Below are positions 48,826 to 56,950 of a stretch of DNA of 64,000 bases, in pieces. The DNA lies in assembly GCF_012849375.1 (NCBI RefSeq), contig NZ_CP051684.1, positions 4,774,001 through 4,838,000 on the forward strand, in the 5' to 3' direction. The notes beneath the pieces were generated by a model. The model saw only the letters and a program-made list of their open reading frames with translations. It searched no databases and was not told where the DNA came from. Both the position numbers and the translations under genes were made by a program. This DNA comes from Duganella dendranthematis (lineage in GTDB: Bacteria > Pseudomonadota > Gammaproteobacteria > Burkholderiales > Burkholderiaceae_D). The number at the start of each line of letters is the position of its first letter. Within the stretch, counting starts at the first letter, position 1.

Positions 48826-50462
48826 GCCGCCCATTGCAGGTAACAGACCGAGATCGGCATCGCGTGCGCGGCGCAGTATTCGATCCAGCGCAGCTGATTG
48901 TCCTGCAGGCGGTCACCCGGACCTTTTACTTCGATCATGTTGTAGCGACGCTCGGCCGGCCAGAACTGAATCAGGTCCGGGAAGCCGCTGCGGTTGGATT
49001 TCACATCCAGCAGGATGCGCTCGAAGGCGCGCTTCAGGTGCTGCGGGGGAATGCAGTCCAGCGCCAGGTCCAGCAGCTCTGCGTCCACCGCCTCCCAGAA
49101 CACGAACGGCGACTGGATGCCGTACTTGGCGGCGAAGTTGGCGCGGATGGTGGCGCGATACTGCTCGCCATCCAGCTGCGATAACGCGTCACCAAATTGC
49201 AGCGCGCGGCGGCGCTGGAAATCGGCGCTGTGCAGGTCGGCCGGGCCGCGGTGATACGGATGGAAGAAGGCGCCGGGAATCGGCGAAAACACCGCGTCCC
49301 AGCACAACAGGCCGAACAGGGAATTGATCAGCGAATTCTCGACGTAGTAGACCGGCGCGTCTTCCTTACTCAGGTGATCGCGGACGACGAATTCGACGTA
49401 GCTGGCTTGCTCCGGCGGCGGCAGGCTCAGGTCGATGCGCTCGGCCTGCGCCAGCACCACCGGCGGCGGCTTGGCGTGACCCAGCTTGCGCGCCAGGCGC
49501 GGCGCCATGCGCAGCAGCTGCTGGCGTTCGGCCTCGCTCTCGGGCGCTAGCAGCGCGGTTTGCAGCAGGTCGAACGCTTCGCGCGGCTGCTCGTTTTTTT
49601 CCAGCACGCGGATGGCGCGGGCGCGCGCGCCGGGATAATCGCAATCGGCGTACATCGCGTGCGCGGCGGGCCAGTCGCGCAGCTTTTCCACGTGCTGGGC
49701 GATGGCGAACAGCAGCTTGTTGCGGCGGCTGCGCAGCCATTCGTTGTCCGGCGCGCAGGGCGGCAGGTCGGCGATGATGGCGGCCGGATCCTCACCCTCG
49801 GCAAAGCGCTCGTGGCATTGGTGGATGGCGAGGAAATCGTCGATGTCGCGGCGGCTGCGGAAACCGCGCGCGGCCGGCGAGAACTCGACTTTTTCGTACT
49901 GATAAATGCCCAGGTCGGACAGCACGAAATCGGTCCAGTCCTGGTGGTAATTGCCGAAGAAGATCAGGCGCAGGCGATCGCACAGTTGCTGCGTCAGGTT
50001 GCGATAGGCGTGGTCGCCGGAGTTGGCGTACCAGCCGGAAAAGCGGTGCGCGCAATCGTACTGTTCGCGCAGCGCTTCCAGCTGATCGGCCTTGCGCAGG
50101 TGCTTGACGTGCGCGCCCAGCTGAAACACTTTGACGATTTCCGGCTTTTGCAACAGGTCGAACAGCGCGTCCAGCTCCAGCTGCGGATCTTCCTCGATCA
50201 GGCCGGCTTGAGCCAGCGGGCGGGCCGCCTCATGCGTGCTGCCGATTTCCGCGTAGACGAGCTTGCTGGCGCGGAATACCGTGCCCTTGCGCATCACCAT
50301 GCGCACGAACAGCGCCCGCGACGATTGCGGCAGGGTGGAAAAGGTGGCGAGGAAATGGCGTTCGTCGGCGGTCAGCAGATCGTCGTAGCGTTCGCCGATC
50401 CACGCCAATACCTGGTGAAAATTCTCCAGATAGTAGAACGGATTTTCCAGGACTTTGATCAT
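48822..50462 (-). CDS. fan1: FAN1-type VRR-NUC structure-specific nuclease
   Basis: 546-aa bacterial FAN1 homologue. The N-terminal and central helical regions (SAP/TPR-like) are followed by a C-terminal VRR-NUC domain. Catalytic residues are visible as D496 (FPDLIQF), E511 and K513 (IEVKGPGD), and Q523. FAN1 nucleases cut 5' flaps and incise around interstrand crosslinks. It is the first gene of a leftward operon with the helicase, and a LexA-type box sits about 30 nt upstream of its start. No good Shine-Dalgarno was found. Confidence 0.92.
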   Translation of the reverse strand: MIKVLENPFYYLENFHQVLAWIGERYDDLLTADERHFLATFSTLPQSSRALFVRMVMRKGTVFRASKLVYAEIGSTHEAARPLAQAGLIEEDPQLELDALFDLLQKPEIVKVFQLGAHVKHLRKADQLEALREQYDCAHRFSGWYANSGDHAYRNLTQQLCDRLRLIFFGNYHQDWTDFVLSDLGIYQYEKVEFSPAARGFRSRRDIDDFLAIHQCHERFAEGEDPAAIIADLPPCAPDNEWLRSRRNKLLFAIAQHVEKLRDWPAAHAMYADCDYPGARARAIRVLEKNEQPREAFDLLQTALLAPESEAERQQLLRMAPRLARKLGHAKPPPVVLAQAERIDLSLPPPEQASYVEFVVRDHLSKEDAPVYYVENSLINSLFGLLCWDAVFSPIPGAFFHPYHRGPADLHSADFQRRRALQFGDALSQLDGEQYRATIRANFAAKYGIQSPFVFWEAVDAELLDLALDCIPPQHLKRAFERILLDVKSNRSGFPDLIQFWPAERRYNMIEVKGPGDRLQDNQLRWIEYCAAHAMPISVCYLQWAA

Positions 50463-50492
50463 TGCAGCGGGGAGGCGATAAGACGATGATAA

Positions 50493-50508
50493 CTGTATTT
50501 ATGTACAG
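50493..50508. promoter_or_regulatory. LexA (SOS) box upstream of fan1-helicase operon
   Basis: CTGTATTTATGTACAG matches the CTG-N10-CAG LexA box, with consensus-like flanks (AA before, TG after). It is 31 nt upstream of the fan1 start. The next gene to the right ends at 50537 pointing the same way, so the box serves this operon. Confidence 0.78.
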
Positions 50509-50536
50509 TGTACCGCCTTCCTCCCCGCTTGCCCAG

Positions 50537-51082
50537 TTATTTCTTGGCGGCGCCCGGGGTCACCATGGCGTTGGCCTTGGCGATTTCCGTTTCCACGGCC
50601 TGCACTGCCTGCTTGGTGGCCTTGGTCACCTGCTCATAGCCGGCAAAGGCGTTGTCGATCGCAGTCTTGACGATCTGCACGGCGTTCTCCGAACCGGGGC
50701 GGACGTTCTTGGTGACGTCGTAGATCAGCGCGCTGAGGTTGCTCTTGGCTTCGGCCACGTGGGCGTCGGCGGCGCGGGTGAATTCCTGGCGGATCTCGGC
50801 AATGATGTCGCCCAGCTGCTGGTTGTAGGCGGCCGCGCTGGCGACGCCGGGCTGGATCTTGTCGGCCGCCACTTGCATCGCGGCCTTGGCGTCGCTGGCC
50901 TGGCTGATTTCCTTGCCGGCGGCGAGGCCATCTTCCAGATGCGACTTGGCGGTCGACATATTCAGCGCGATGACTTGCTCGACGCCTTGCACGGTCTTGC
51001 TGGTCAGCGTGTTGAAGGTTTCAAGCTGGAACTCAAACAACGCTTTGGTGGCGTTGGCAAATTGCTCGGGATTCGTGAACAT
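50537..51082 (-). CDS. phaP: Phasin family protein
   Basis: 181-aa granule-associated protein of the phasin-2 type. It opens with MFTNPEQFANATKALFEFQL and continues as alanine-rich amphipathic helices to an AK-rich tail. Phasins coat polyhydroxyalkanoate granules and control their size. No signal peptide or membrane segment is present. No PHA synthase gene is near; the gene is usually monocistronic. It ends 28 bp from the LexA box. Confidence 0.92.
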   Translation of the reverse strand: MFTNPEQFANATKALFEFQLETFNTLTSKTVQGVEQVIALNMSTAKSHLEDGLAAGKEISQASDAKAAMQVAADKIQPGVASAAAYNQQLGDIIAEIRQEFTRAADAHVAEAKSNLSALIYDVTKNVRPGSENAVQIVKTAIDNAFAGYEQVTKATKQAVQAVETEIAKANAMVTPGAAKK

Positions 51083-51154
51083 ACAGTCTCCTCATAAGAA
51101 ATGTGGGATGCAGCTTGCAGCGATTTCCGGTTTTACCGTGTTGTTGTGATTTGA

Positions 51155-51364
51155 TTATCTAGTAACAATTAATTTTTCGCAACGAGCATCGCGGAACGGG
51201 CCATAGGCTTTTTCCCAGCCTTCGCCCAACGGCGTCTGCGAACAGGCCAGCGCGCCGTCAATCTTGCTGCGCCACTTCCACCACGGCGCGGGTGCCGCCG
51301 TCAGCGTGCCGCAGCCCAGCAGCAGGGCCAGCAGCAGTGTCGTCTTGGTTTTGAATCGGTTCAT
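51155..51364 (-). CDS. Small secreted protein
   Basis: 69-aa protein with a signal peptide (about 1-24, LLLALLLGCGTLTAAPA). The mature part is about 45 residues with a WWKWRSK stretch and two cysteines (about 41 and 62). No family was recognised. Its start lies 3 nt from the stop of the diguanylate cyclase gene, so they may be co-transcribed. Short length and lack of known relatives keep confidence moderate. Confidence 0.55.
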   Translation of the reverse strand: MNRFKTKTTLLLALLLGCGTLTAAPAPWWKWRSKIDGALACSQTPLGEGWEKAYGPFRDARCEKLIVTR

Positions 51365-51367
51365 ACC

Positions 51368-52525
51368 TTACACCAGTTGTTGGGCGCAGACGCGATTGCG
51401 GCCGCTGTTTTTCGCAGCGTACAGCAAATTGTCGGCGGCTGCGATCATGTTGACATGGGCATCGGGGGCGGAGGCGGCGAAATCCACGCTGGCGACGCCA
51501 AAGCTGGCGGTCACGGCGATCTGCTGGCCGGCGTGTTCGACCGGCATGGCGGCCAGCGTCTGGCGCAGCCGTTCGGCCAGCAGTTCGCCGCCGGCCAGGT
51601 CGGTTTCCGGCAGGATCAACAGGAACTCCTCGCCGCCGTAGCGCACCACGCTGTCGATGCTGTCGCGCGTCATCGATTGCAGCAGGAAGGCAAAGCGTTG
51701 CAGCACGGCGTCGCCGCCGTAGTGGCCGTAGGTGTCGTTGACCGCCTTGAAGTGGTCGAGGTCGCTCATGATGACGGTCAGGCTGAGCTTGTAGCGCTGG
51801 GCACGCGAGATTTCCGTTTCCAGCAATTGCTCGTGCAGGTGGCGCCGGTTGTAGCAGCCGGTCAGCGGGTCGCGCACCGACAGGTTTTTCAGCACCATCT
51901 GCGCGCTGTATTCCTCGCGCGACAGGATTTCATAACGCCGCGCCGCCACGTAGCAGAACACATTACACAGCGTCAGCAGCGCCGCCATGGTGCCCAGCTG
52001 CATGCCGTGCACGTCGCCCAGTCGCCACGCCAGGAACATGAACAGCGCGGTGGCCGCCGCCGCGATCTCCACCGCGTACAGCAGCCGGTTGGGAATGTAG
52101 ATGTAGATGACGATGATGACGATCGACATCGAGATCGCGTGCAGCGAGAATTCGTTCGGGCGCAGCGCTGCGATCAGCAGGAAGCCGGCCGCACCAGCCA
52201 CTTCGACAATGGTGGCGGCCAGGCGGGTGATGGGGATGGCGTCTGGCCGCCGCTTCACCAGCGCCAGGCAGGCCAGCACCGTGGCGGCGACGGCAATCCG
52301 CGCACCGACCAGCAGACAGGTTTTCAGTTCGTAGCCCACCCAGATCAGGTCGGTGACGGCAAAGCACAGGTAGAACAGCGCGCAAAACAGAAAAGTTACG
52401 CGCAACTGCGCTTGAGTCGTGGCCAGGTGATGGCGCAGGAAATCGTTTTCCGTCGTGGCGTCGCAAAATTCGCACTTGAGCGGTGCGACTTTGATTGTCC
52501 TGGACGGAACAGGATTTGAGGGCAT
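51368..52525 (-). CDS. Membrane diguanylate cyclase
   Basis: 385-aa GGDEF protein. About five to six transmembrane helices (residues 45-205) form a membrane sensor; a Cys-rich start (KCEFCDATTEND) precedes them. The GGDEF domain (about 220-385) has the active GGEEF motif and the metal aspartate in SDLDHFKAVNDTYGH. The I-site RxxD that usually lies five residues before is read as DSID, so product inhibition may be absent. It should make cyclic di-GMP. The signal is unknown. Confidence 0.92.
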   Translation of the reverse strand: MPSNPVPSRTIKVAPLKCEFCDATTENDFLRHHLATTQAQLRVTFLFCALFYLCFAVTDLIWVGYELKTCLLVGARIAVAATVLACLALVKRRPDAIPITRLAATIVEVAGAAGFLLIAALRPNEFSLHAISMSIVIIVIYIYIPNRLLYAVEIAAAATALFMFLAWRLGDVHGMQLGTMAALLTLCNVFCYVAARRYEILSREEYSAQMVLKNLSVRDPLTGCYNRRHLHEQLLETEISRAQRYKLSLTVIMSDLDHFKAVNDTYGHYGGDAVLQRFAFLLQSMTRDSIDSVVRYGGEEFLLILPETDLAGGELLAERLRQTLAAMPVEHAGQQIAVTASFGVASVDFAASAPDAHVNMIAAADNLLYAAKNSGRNRVCAQQLV

Positions 52526-52623
52526 GGCTGCAGGTCTCCGCTTGCGGCCGGCTGCTTGCCGGTCTGTCAGCTCAGATTATACGGCTGCAACAGTTGCGGA
52601 GCGGAAAAATCTTCGCAGAGTGG

Positions 52624-54834
52624 CTACAGCGGCGCGCTCTTAGGAAGGCGCAACATGAAGCTGGCGCCGTGTCCTGGCGTGCTGGCGGCGTCGATCCGGC
52701 CGCCCAGCACGCCGGTGACGATGTTGTGTGTTATATACAAACCGAGGCCGGAACCGCCGGCGCCCATGCGTGTGGTGAAGAACGGGTCGTAGATGCGCGG
52801 CAGGTTTTCCGGCGTAATGCCGGCGCCGGTATCGCTCAGGGTGATGGTAATTTCGCCATTATTGCTGTCGTGCGCGGACAGGGTGATACTGCCGTGGTCG
52901 TTAGCCTGATGCCGGCTGCTGAAACCGTGTACCAGGCTGTTGTCGATCAGGTGACGCAGCGCCTGCACCAGCAGGCCGGGGTAGCTGTCCATCTCCAGCC
53001 AGTGGTCGACGTCCTCGATCAGTTCCAGTTCGCGCTGGCGCACTTCGCCTTGTACCGACTGCATTAGCTCGGCCACCACGTCGCCCAGCATGAAGCGGCT
53101 GCGCTGGCTGCCGGCGCCGTCCACCGCAATCCGCTTGAAGCTGTCGACCAGCGCGGCGGCGCGGTTCAGGTTGCGCAGCACCACCTCGTCGGCGCTGGCG
53201 GCCTCGTCCAGGTAGGCGGCCAGCACCGACTTGCGCAGACCGCTTTCCAGATCGTGGCGCAGCGCGGCGGTGCGTTCGCTCATGCTGCTGGCCATGGTCA
53301 GGCTGTTGCCGATCGGCGTGTTCAATTCGTGTGCGAGGCCGGCCACCAGCGCGCCCAGCGCGGCCAGCTTGTCGCGCCGCACCAGTTCTTCCTGCGTCAG
53401 GCTGAGGTTGTCCAGCGCGGTGCTCAGTTCTTCGTTGACGTGTTCGGCGTCCTCCTTGGCCTGGCGCAGCTCGGCCGTGCGGGCCGCCACCAGTTCTTCG
53501 AGGTGTTCTCGGTGGCGTTGCAGCTCTTCCTCGCGCTTGGTGCGGGCGATGGCGATGCCGGCCAGGTGGGTGGCGGTGTGGATCAGGCGCCGGTCGTCCT
53601 CGTTGGGTTCGCGCACCTCGTGGTAGTACATGGCAAACGAGCCCAGCACCGTGTCCTGGTCCAGCAGGATCGGCATCGACCAGCAGGCGCGCAGGCCGAA
53701 GTGGACGGCGGCGTTGCGGTAGGGTGCCCACAGCGGATCGGCGAGGATATCGGTGACGATCACCGTCTGCTTGCGGAACATGGCGGTGCCGCAGGAACCG
53801 GCCGCCGGGCCGATCGGCAAGCCGTTGAGCGCGGCCAGGTAGTCGGGCGGCATGCTGGGGCCGGCGGCGCTGGTCACCGTCACGCCATCCGGATTGAGCA
53901 GCATGACGGTGCAGTGGCCGTGATCCAGCTGGGCTTCGATCAGGCGCACCAGCTTGTCCAGCGTGTCCGGCAGCGGGGCGCCGCCGGCGATCATTTCCAG
54001 CAGCGCGTTCTTGCCGTCGCGCAGGGCGTTGGCCAGCTGGCGCGGCGTGACGTCGACGATGCGCACATGCATCAGCCGGTGCTCGGCGGTGGTCAGCGGC
54101 ACCATCCGCAGTTCGCAGGCGATAGCGCGGCCGGAGCTGTGGCGCAGTTCCATCTCGACCATCTGGATATCGCCCGACATGATCTGTTCGATGGCTGTGT
54201 TGAATACGTGCGCGCTGGGCTGGCCGTCCGGCTGCAAGGGCGGACACAGCGCCAGCAGGTCGGTCTGCACCAGTTCGGTTTCGGTCATGCCGAACAGCTG
54301 GCGCGTGCGGCGGTTGACATCCAGGATGCGGTAGCTGCCGCGCTGCAGCAGCAGGATGGCGTCTGGCGAACTGGCCAGCATGTTGTGGTAGTTGACTTCC
54401 AGCGTGGCCATGGTCGGCATGCCGGCCAGCATCGGCGCCGGCGCGATCAGTTGCAAATGCAGCAGGATTTTCTCGGCCAGCTCGTCCGTCTGGAAGCTCA
54501 GCGGCAGGTAGGCGGCGGCGCCGGCCTCGTCGGCGCGCAGGCGTTCTTCCGCGCTGGTATGGGCCGATAGCAGGAACACCGGCAGCGGCGTCTGGCTGGC
54601 TTGTTGCAGGCGTGGACACAGCTCCAGGTCGGCGCTGCCGGCCAGTGCCACGTCCAGCAGGGCCAGCGCGACGTGGCCGCCGCGCACGGCCGCCAGCGCT
54701 TCGTCGCCGCGGCTGACAGCTTGCACGGTCAGATGGTGGCGCGCCAACATGCGTTGCAGCGCGGCCGTGTCATAGGCGGTGCTGGCGGCTATCAGGATGG
54801 TGTGCGGCTGATCGGATGAGAACGGCGGCATCAT
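52624..54834 (-). CDS. Soluble hybrid sensor histidine kinase (REC-PAS-GAF-HK)
   Basis: 736-aa cytoplasmic protein. An N-terminal receiver-like domain (about 12-130, LLDVAL) is followed by PAS (about 145-265), GAF (about 285-430), a coiled coil, HisKA with the phospho-histidine in LAHELNTPIGNSL (about 500), and HATPase with DTGAGI and GGSGLGLYI. No transmembrane segment is present, so the signal is intracellular. The ATG pair at 54834/54831 starts MMPPFSS. No cognate regulator is adjacent. Confidence 0.9.
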   Translation of the reverse strand: MMPPFSSDQPHTILIAASTAYDTAALQRMLARHHLTVQAVSRGDEALAAVRGGHVALALLDVALAGSADLELCPRLQQASQTPLPVFLLSAHTSAEERLRADEAGAAAYLPLSFQTDELAEKILLHLQLIAPAPMLAGMPTMATLEVNYHNMLASSPDAILLLQRGSYRILDVNRRTRQLFGMTETELVQTDLLALCPPLQPDGQPSAHVFNTAIEQIMSGDIQMVEMELRHSSGRAIACELRMVPLTTAEHRLMHVRIVDVTPRQLANALRDGKNALLEMIAGGAPLPDTLDKLVRLIEAQLDHGHCTVMLLNPDGVTVTSAAGPSMPPDYLAALNGLPIGPAAGSCGTAMFRKQTVIVTDILADPLWAPYRNAAVHFGLRACWSMPILLDQDTVLGSFAMYYHEVREPNEDDRRLIHTATHLAGIAIARTKREEELQRHREHLEELVAARTAELRQAKEDAEHVNEELSTALDNLSLTQEELVRRDKLAALGALVAGLAHELNTPIGNSLTMASSMSERTAALRHDLESGLRKSVLAAYLDEAASADEVVLRNLNRAAALVDSFKRIAVDGAGSQRSRFMLGDVVAELMQSVQGEVRQRELELIEDVDHWLEMDSYPGLLVQALRHLIDNSLVHGFSSRHQANDHGSITLSAHDSNNGEITITLSDTGAGITPENLPRIYDPFFTTRMGAGGSGLGLYITHNIVTGVLGGRIDAASTPGHGASFMLRLPKSAPL

Positions 54835-54904
54835 GTGTGGCTGGTGCGGCTCCGCAGTGCGGCGTGAGGCCAGTGTATTACAAGATCGGCTTGCGTGGGC
54901 GGCA

Positions 54905-55315
54905 TCATGCGGCTTGCAGCGCGGCAGCTTCTTGTGCCTGCTGGATCAATGGGAAATTGTCTTCGATCCAGTCGACCAGCACTTCCAGGCGGGTGGCGGC
55001 TTCGCGGCCGAGGGGCGTCAGGCTGTATTCCACGTGCGGCGGCACCACTTGCAGGGCGACCCGCAATACCAGGCCGTCGTGGGCGAGGGCGTCCAGCGTC
55101 TGCGCCAGCATTTTTTCGCTGACGCCGCCCACTGCGCGGCGCAGCTCGCTGAAGCGGTGGGTGCGTTCCACCAGCATCACCAGCACCAGCACGCCCCAGC
55201 GGCTGGTGATATGGCCGAGCACCGCGCGTGACGGGCAGTCGGCCGCCATCACCTGGGCCCGCTGCGGGTCCTGTTGCATTTGCTGGATGGTCTTGCGCAG
55301 GGATTTGCTGGTCAT
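54905..55315 (-). CDS. HxlR-family transcriptional regulator (QorR/YtfH-like)
   Basis: 136-aa winged-helix regulator of the HxlR family. HITSRWGVLVLVMLVERTHR is the turn-helix start, and RFSELRRAVGGVSEKMLAQT is the recognition region. A cysteine (C27) in ADCPSRAV lies just before the domain, as in redox-sensing relatives that respond to quinones or aldehydes. It is divergent from the QorB-type gene; TACTTAC/GTAAGTA repeats lie in the shared spacer. Confidence 0.9.
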   Translation of the reverse strand: MTSKSLRKTIQQMQQDPQRAQVMAADCPSRAVLGHITSRWGVLVLVMLVERTHRFSELRRAVGGVSEKMLAQTLDALAHDGLVLRVALQVVPPHVEYSLTPLGREAATRLEVLVDWIEDNFPLIQQAQEAAALQAA

Positions 55316-55330
55316 CGGAAGCTCCTAGGG

Positions 55331-55380
55331 TACTTACTAAAATGTGCGTACTTACAATTCGTAAGTATAGCCGATATGAT
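55331..55380. promoter_or_regulatory. qorB promoter with HxlR-type operator
   Basis: TACTTAC occurs at 55331-55337 and 55349-55355, and GTAAGTA at 55361-55367, so the last two form an inverted pair with a 5-bp spacer. The pair overlaps a possible -35 TTACAA (55352-55357), 17 bp before a -10 TATGAT (55375-55380). Confidence 0.6.
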
Positions 55381-55409
55381 GGTCTCATTCACTTTTTAGG
55401 AGAGACCTG

Positions 55410-56258
55410 ATGATTATCGTTACTGCTGCAAGCGGCCAACTGGGCCGTCTGGTGATTGCTGAACTGCTCAAGCGCGTGCCTGCCGAAAACATCGTCGCCG
55501 CCGTGCGCGACCCGGCCAAGGCGGTCGACCTGGCCGACCAGGGCGTGCTGGTGCGCCATGCCGACTACAACGATCCCGCCACGCTGGATGCAGCGTTGGA
55601 AGGCGCCACCAAGGTGCTGCTGATCTCGTCCAATGACCTGGGCAAGCGTGTGTCGCAGCACCGCAACGTGATCGATGCCGCTGCCCGTGCCAAGGTCGGT
55701 CTGCTGGCCTACACCAGCGTGCTCCACGCCGACAGCTCGACGTTGAGCCTGGCAGGCGAACACCGCGCCACCGAAGAGGCGGTACGCGCTTCGGGCCTGT
55801 CGTACAGTCTGCTGCGCAATGGCTGGTATGTGGAGAACTACACGGTCAGTCTGGGCGGCGCGATTGCGCACGGTGCGCTGGCCGGAGGCGCCGGCGAGGG
55901 CCGCATCTCGGCCGCCGCGCGCGCCGACTATGCCGAAGCGGCAGCCGTGGTGCTGGCCAGCAGCGGCGCGGTGGAGCAGGTCTATGAACTGGCGGGCGAC
56001 ACCGCCTTTACGCTGGCCGAACTGGCAGCCGAAGTCTCGCGCCAGAGCGGCAAAACCATCCCGTTCCACAATCTGCCGCAGAAGGACTACGCTGAGTTGC
56101 TGGTGAATGTGGGTCTGCCAGCCCCGCTGGCCGACCTGATCGCCGACTCCGACACCCAAGCCGCACAAGGCGCACTGTTCGACGACAGCCGCACCCTGGG
56201 CAAACTGATCGGCCGTCCCACCATCTCGCTGGCTGACGCAGTGAAAGCAGCGCTGTAA
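55410..56258 (+). CDS. qorB: NAD(P)H:quinone oxidoreductase, QorB/YtfG-like
   Basis: 282-aa NmrA-like atypical short-chain dehydrogenase. The nucleotide site is VTAASGQLGRLVI (residues 4-16). LLRNGWYVENY is the conserved mid-domain segment of YtfG. It should reduce quinones with NADPH. The divergent HxlR gene gives the same layout as E. coli ytfG-ytfH. It is followed by a strong bidirectional terminator shared with the tRNA-Leu gene that points towards it. Confidence 0.9.
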   Translation: MIIVTAASGQLGRLVIAELLKRVPAENIVAAVRDPAKAVDLADQGVLVRHADYNDPATLDAALEGATKVLLISSNDLGKRVSQHRNVIDAAARAKVGLLAYTSVLHADSSTLSLAGEHRATEEAVRASGLSYSLLRNGWYVENYTVSLGGAIAHGALAGGAGEGRISAAARADYAEAAAVVLASSGAVEQVYELAGDTAFTLAELAAEVSRQSGKTIPFHNLPQKDYAELLVNVGLPAPLADLIADSDTQAAQGALFDDSRTLGKLIGRPTISLADAVKAAL

Positions 56259-56273
56259 CCAGACGCTGGAATG

Positions 56274-56314
56274 AAAAAAGCCTCCATCTGCTTGACGCCG
56301 ATGGAGGCTTTTTT
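56274..56314. terminator. Bidirectional terminator between qorB and tRNA-Leu copy 1
   Basis: AAAAAAGCCTCCATC (56274-56288) pairs with GATGGAGGCTTTTTT (56300-56314) around an 11-nt loop. T-runs exist for both directions. Confidence 0.9.
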
Positions 56315-56324
56315 GCGGAATTTT

Positions 56325-56409
56325 TGGTGCCCACGGAGGGACTCGAACCCCCACACCTTGCGGCACATGGACCTGAACCATGCGCGTCTACCAATTCCGC
56401 CACGTGGGC
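56325..56409 (-). tRNA. tRNA-Leu(CAG), copy 1
   Basis: 85-nt type II tRNA with encoded CCA. Acceptor GCCCACG/CGTGGGC, anticodon loop TTCAGGT with anticodon CAG, long variable arm, T arm GGGGGTTCGAGTCCC. Identical to the three other copies. 27 nt from copy 2, so one transcript. Confidence 0.97.
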
Positions 56410-56436
56410 ATTGTAGTTTCAACAGTCATCAGCGCT

Positions 56437-56521
56437 TGGTGCCCACGGAGGGACTCGAACCCCCACACCTTGCGGCACATGGACCTGAACCATGCGCGTC
56501 TACCAATTCCGCCACGTGGGC
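56437..56521 (-). tRNA. tRNA-Leu(CAG), copy 2
   Basis: 85-nt sequence identical to copy 1, anticodon CAG. A promoter lies at 56575-56603, and copy 1 follows 27 nt downstream. Confidence 0.97.
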
Positions 56522-56574
56522 GCTGAATCTGTCTTAGCTACTTTCTGCTGCTTGCTCTGCAACAGAAGGCATGC

Positions 56575-56603
56575 ATCTTAAGGGGCGACCGCGCACCCGT
56601 CAA
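56575..56603 (-). promoter_or_regulatory. Promoter for tRNA-Leu copies 2 and 1
   Basis: On the minus strand, TTGACG (56598-56603), a 17-bp spacer and TAAGAT (56575-56580) precede copy 2. The terminator at 56665-56704 separates this unit from copy 3. Confidence 0.6.
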
Positions 56604-56664
56604 TAGCAATTTGCTGCTTTTGTGAAATTATTTCAATGGCCACATCAAACCATTGCGTGGAAAT

Positions 56665-56704
56665 GAAAAAAGCCGCAGACACATGAAATATGTCTGCGGC
56701 TTTT
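56665..56704. terminator. Terminator after tRNA-Leu copy 3
   Basis: AAAAGCCGCAGACA (56668-56681) pairs with TGTCTGCGGCTTTT (56691-56704) around a 9-nt loop; in leftward transcripts it ends in a T-run. Confidence 0.85.
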
Positions 56705-56717
56705 CTACGGAATTCTA

Positions 56718-56802
56718 TGGTGCCCACGGAGGGACTCGAACCCCCACACCTTGCGGCACATGGACCTGAACCATGCGCGTCTACCAATTCCGCCACGTGG
56801 GC
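56718..56802 (-). tRNA. tRNA-Leu(CAG), copy 3
   Basis: 85-nt sequence identical to copies 1, 2 and 4, anticodon CAG. It has its own promoter (56847-56875) and terminator, so it is a separate transcription unit. Confidence 0.97.
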
Positions 56803-56846
56803 ATTTTGCTGCTTGCTCTGCTGCGTAGAACGCGTCAGAGGCCAGC

Positions 56847-56875
56847 ACTATACGGCAACAACTCCTTTTCTGCAA
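56847..56875 (-). promoter_or_regulatory. Promoter for tRNA-Leu copy 3
   Basis: On the minus strand, TTGCAG (56870-56875), a 17-bp spacer and TATAGT (56847-56852) lie about 45 nt before the tRNA. Confidence 0.6.
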
Positions 56876-56950
56876 GTGTTTTTGTGCTTGCCAGTTGTTA
56901 TGCGCTTTCGTAAGCTGGGTGCTGTCATTGCGATACCGCCGGGGAGTGCG

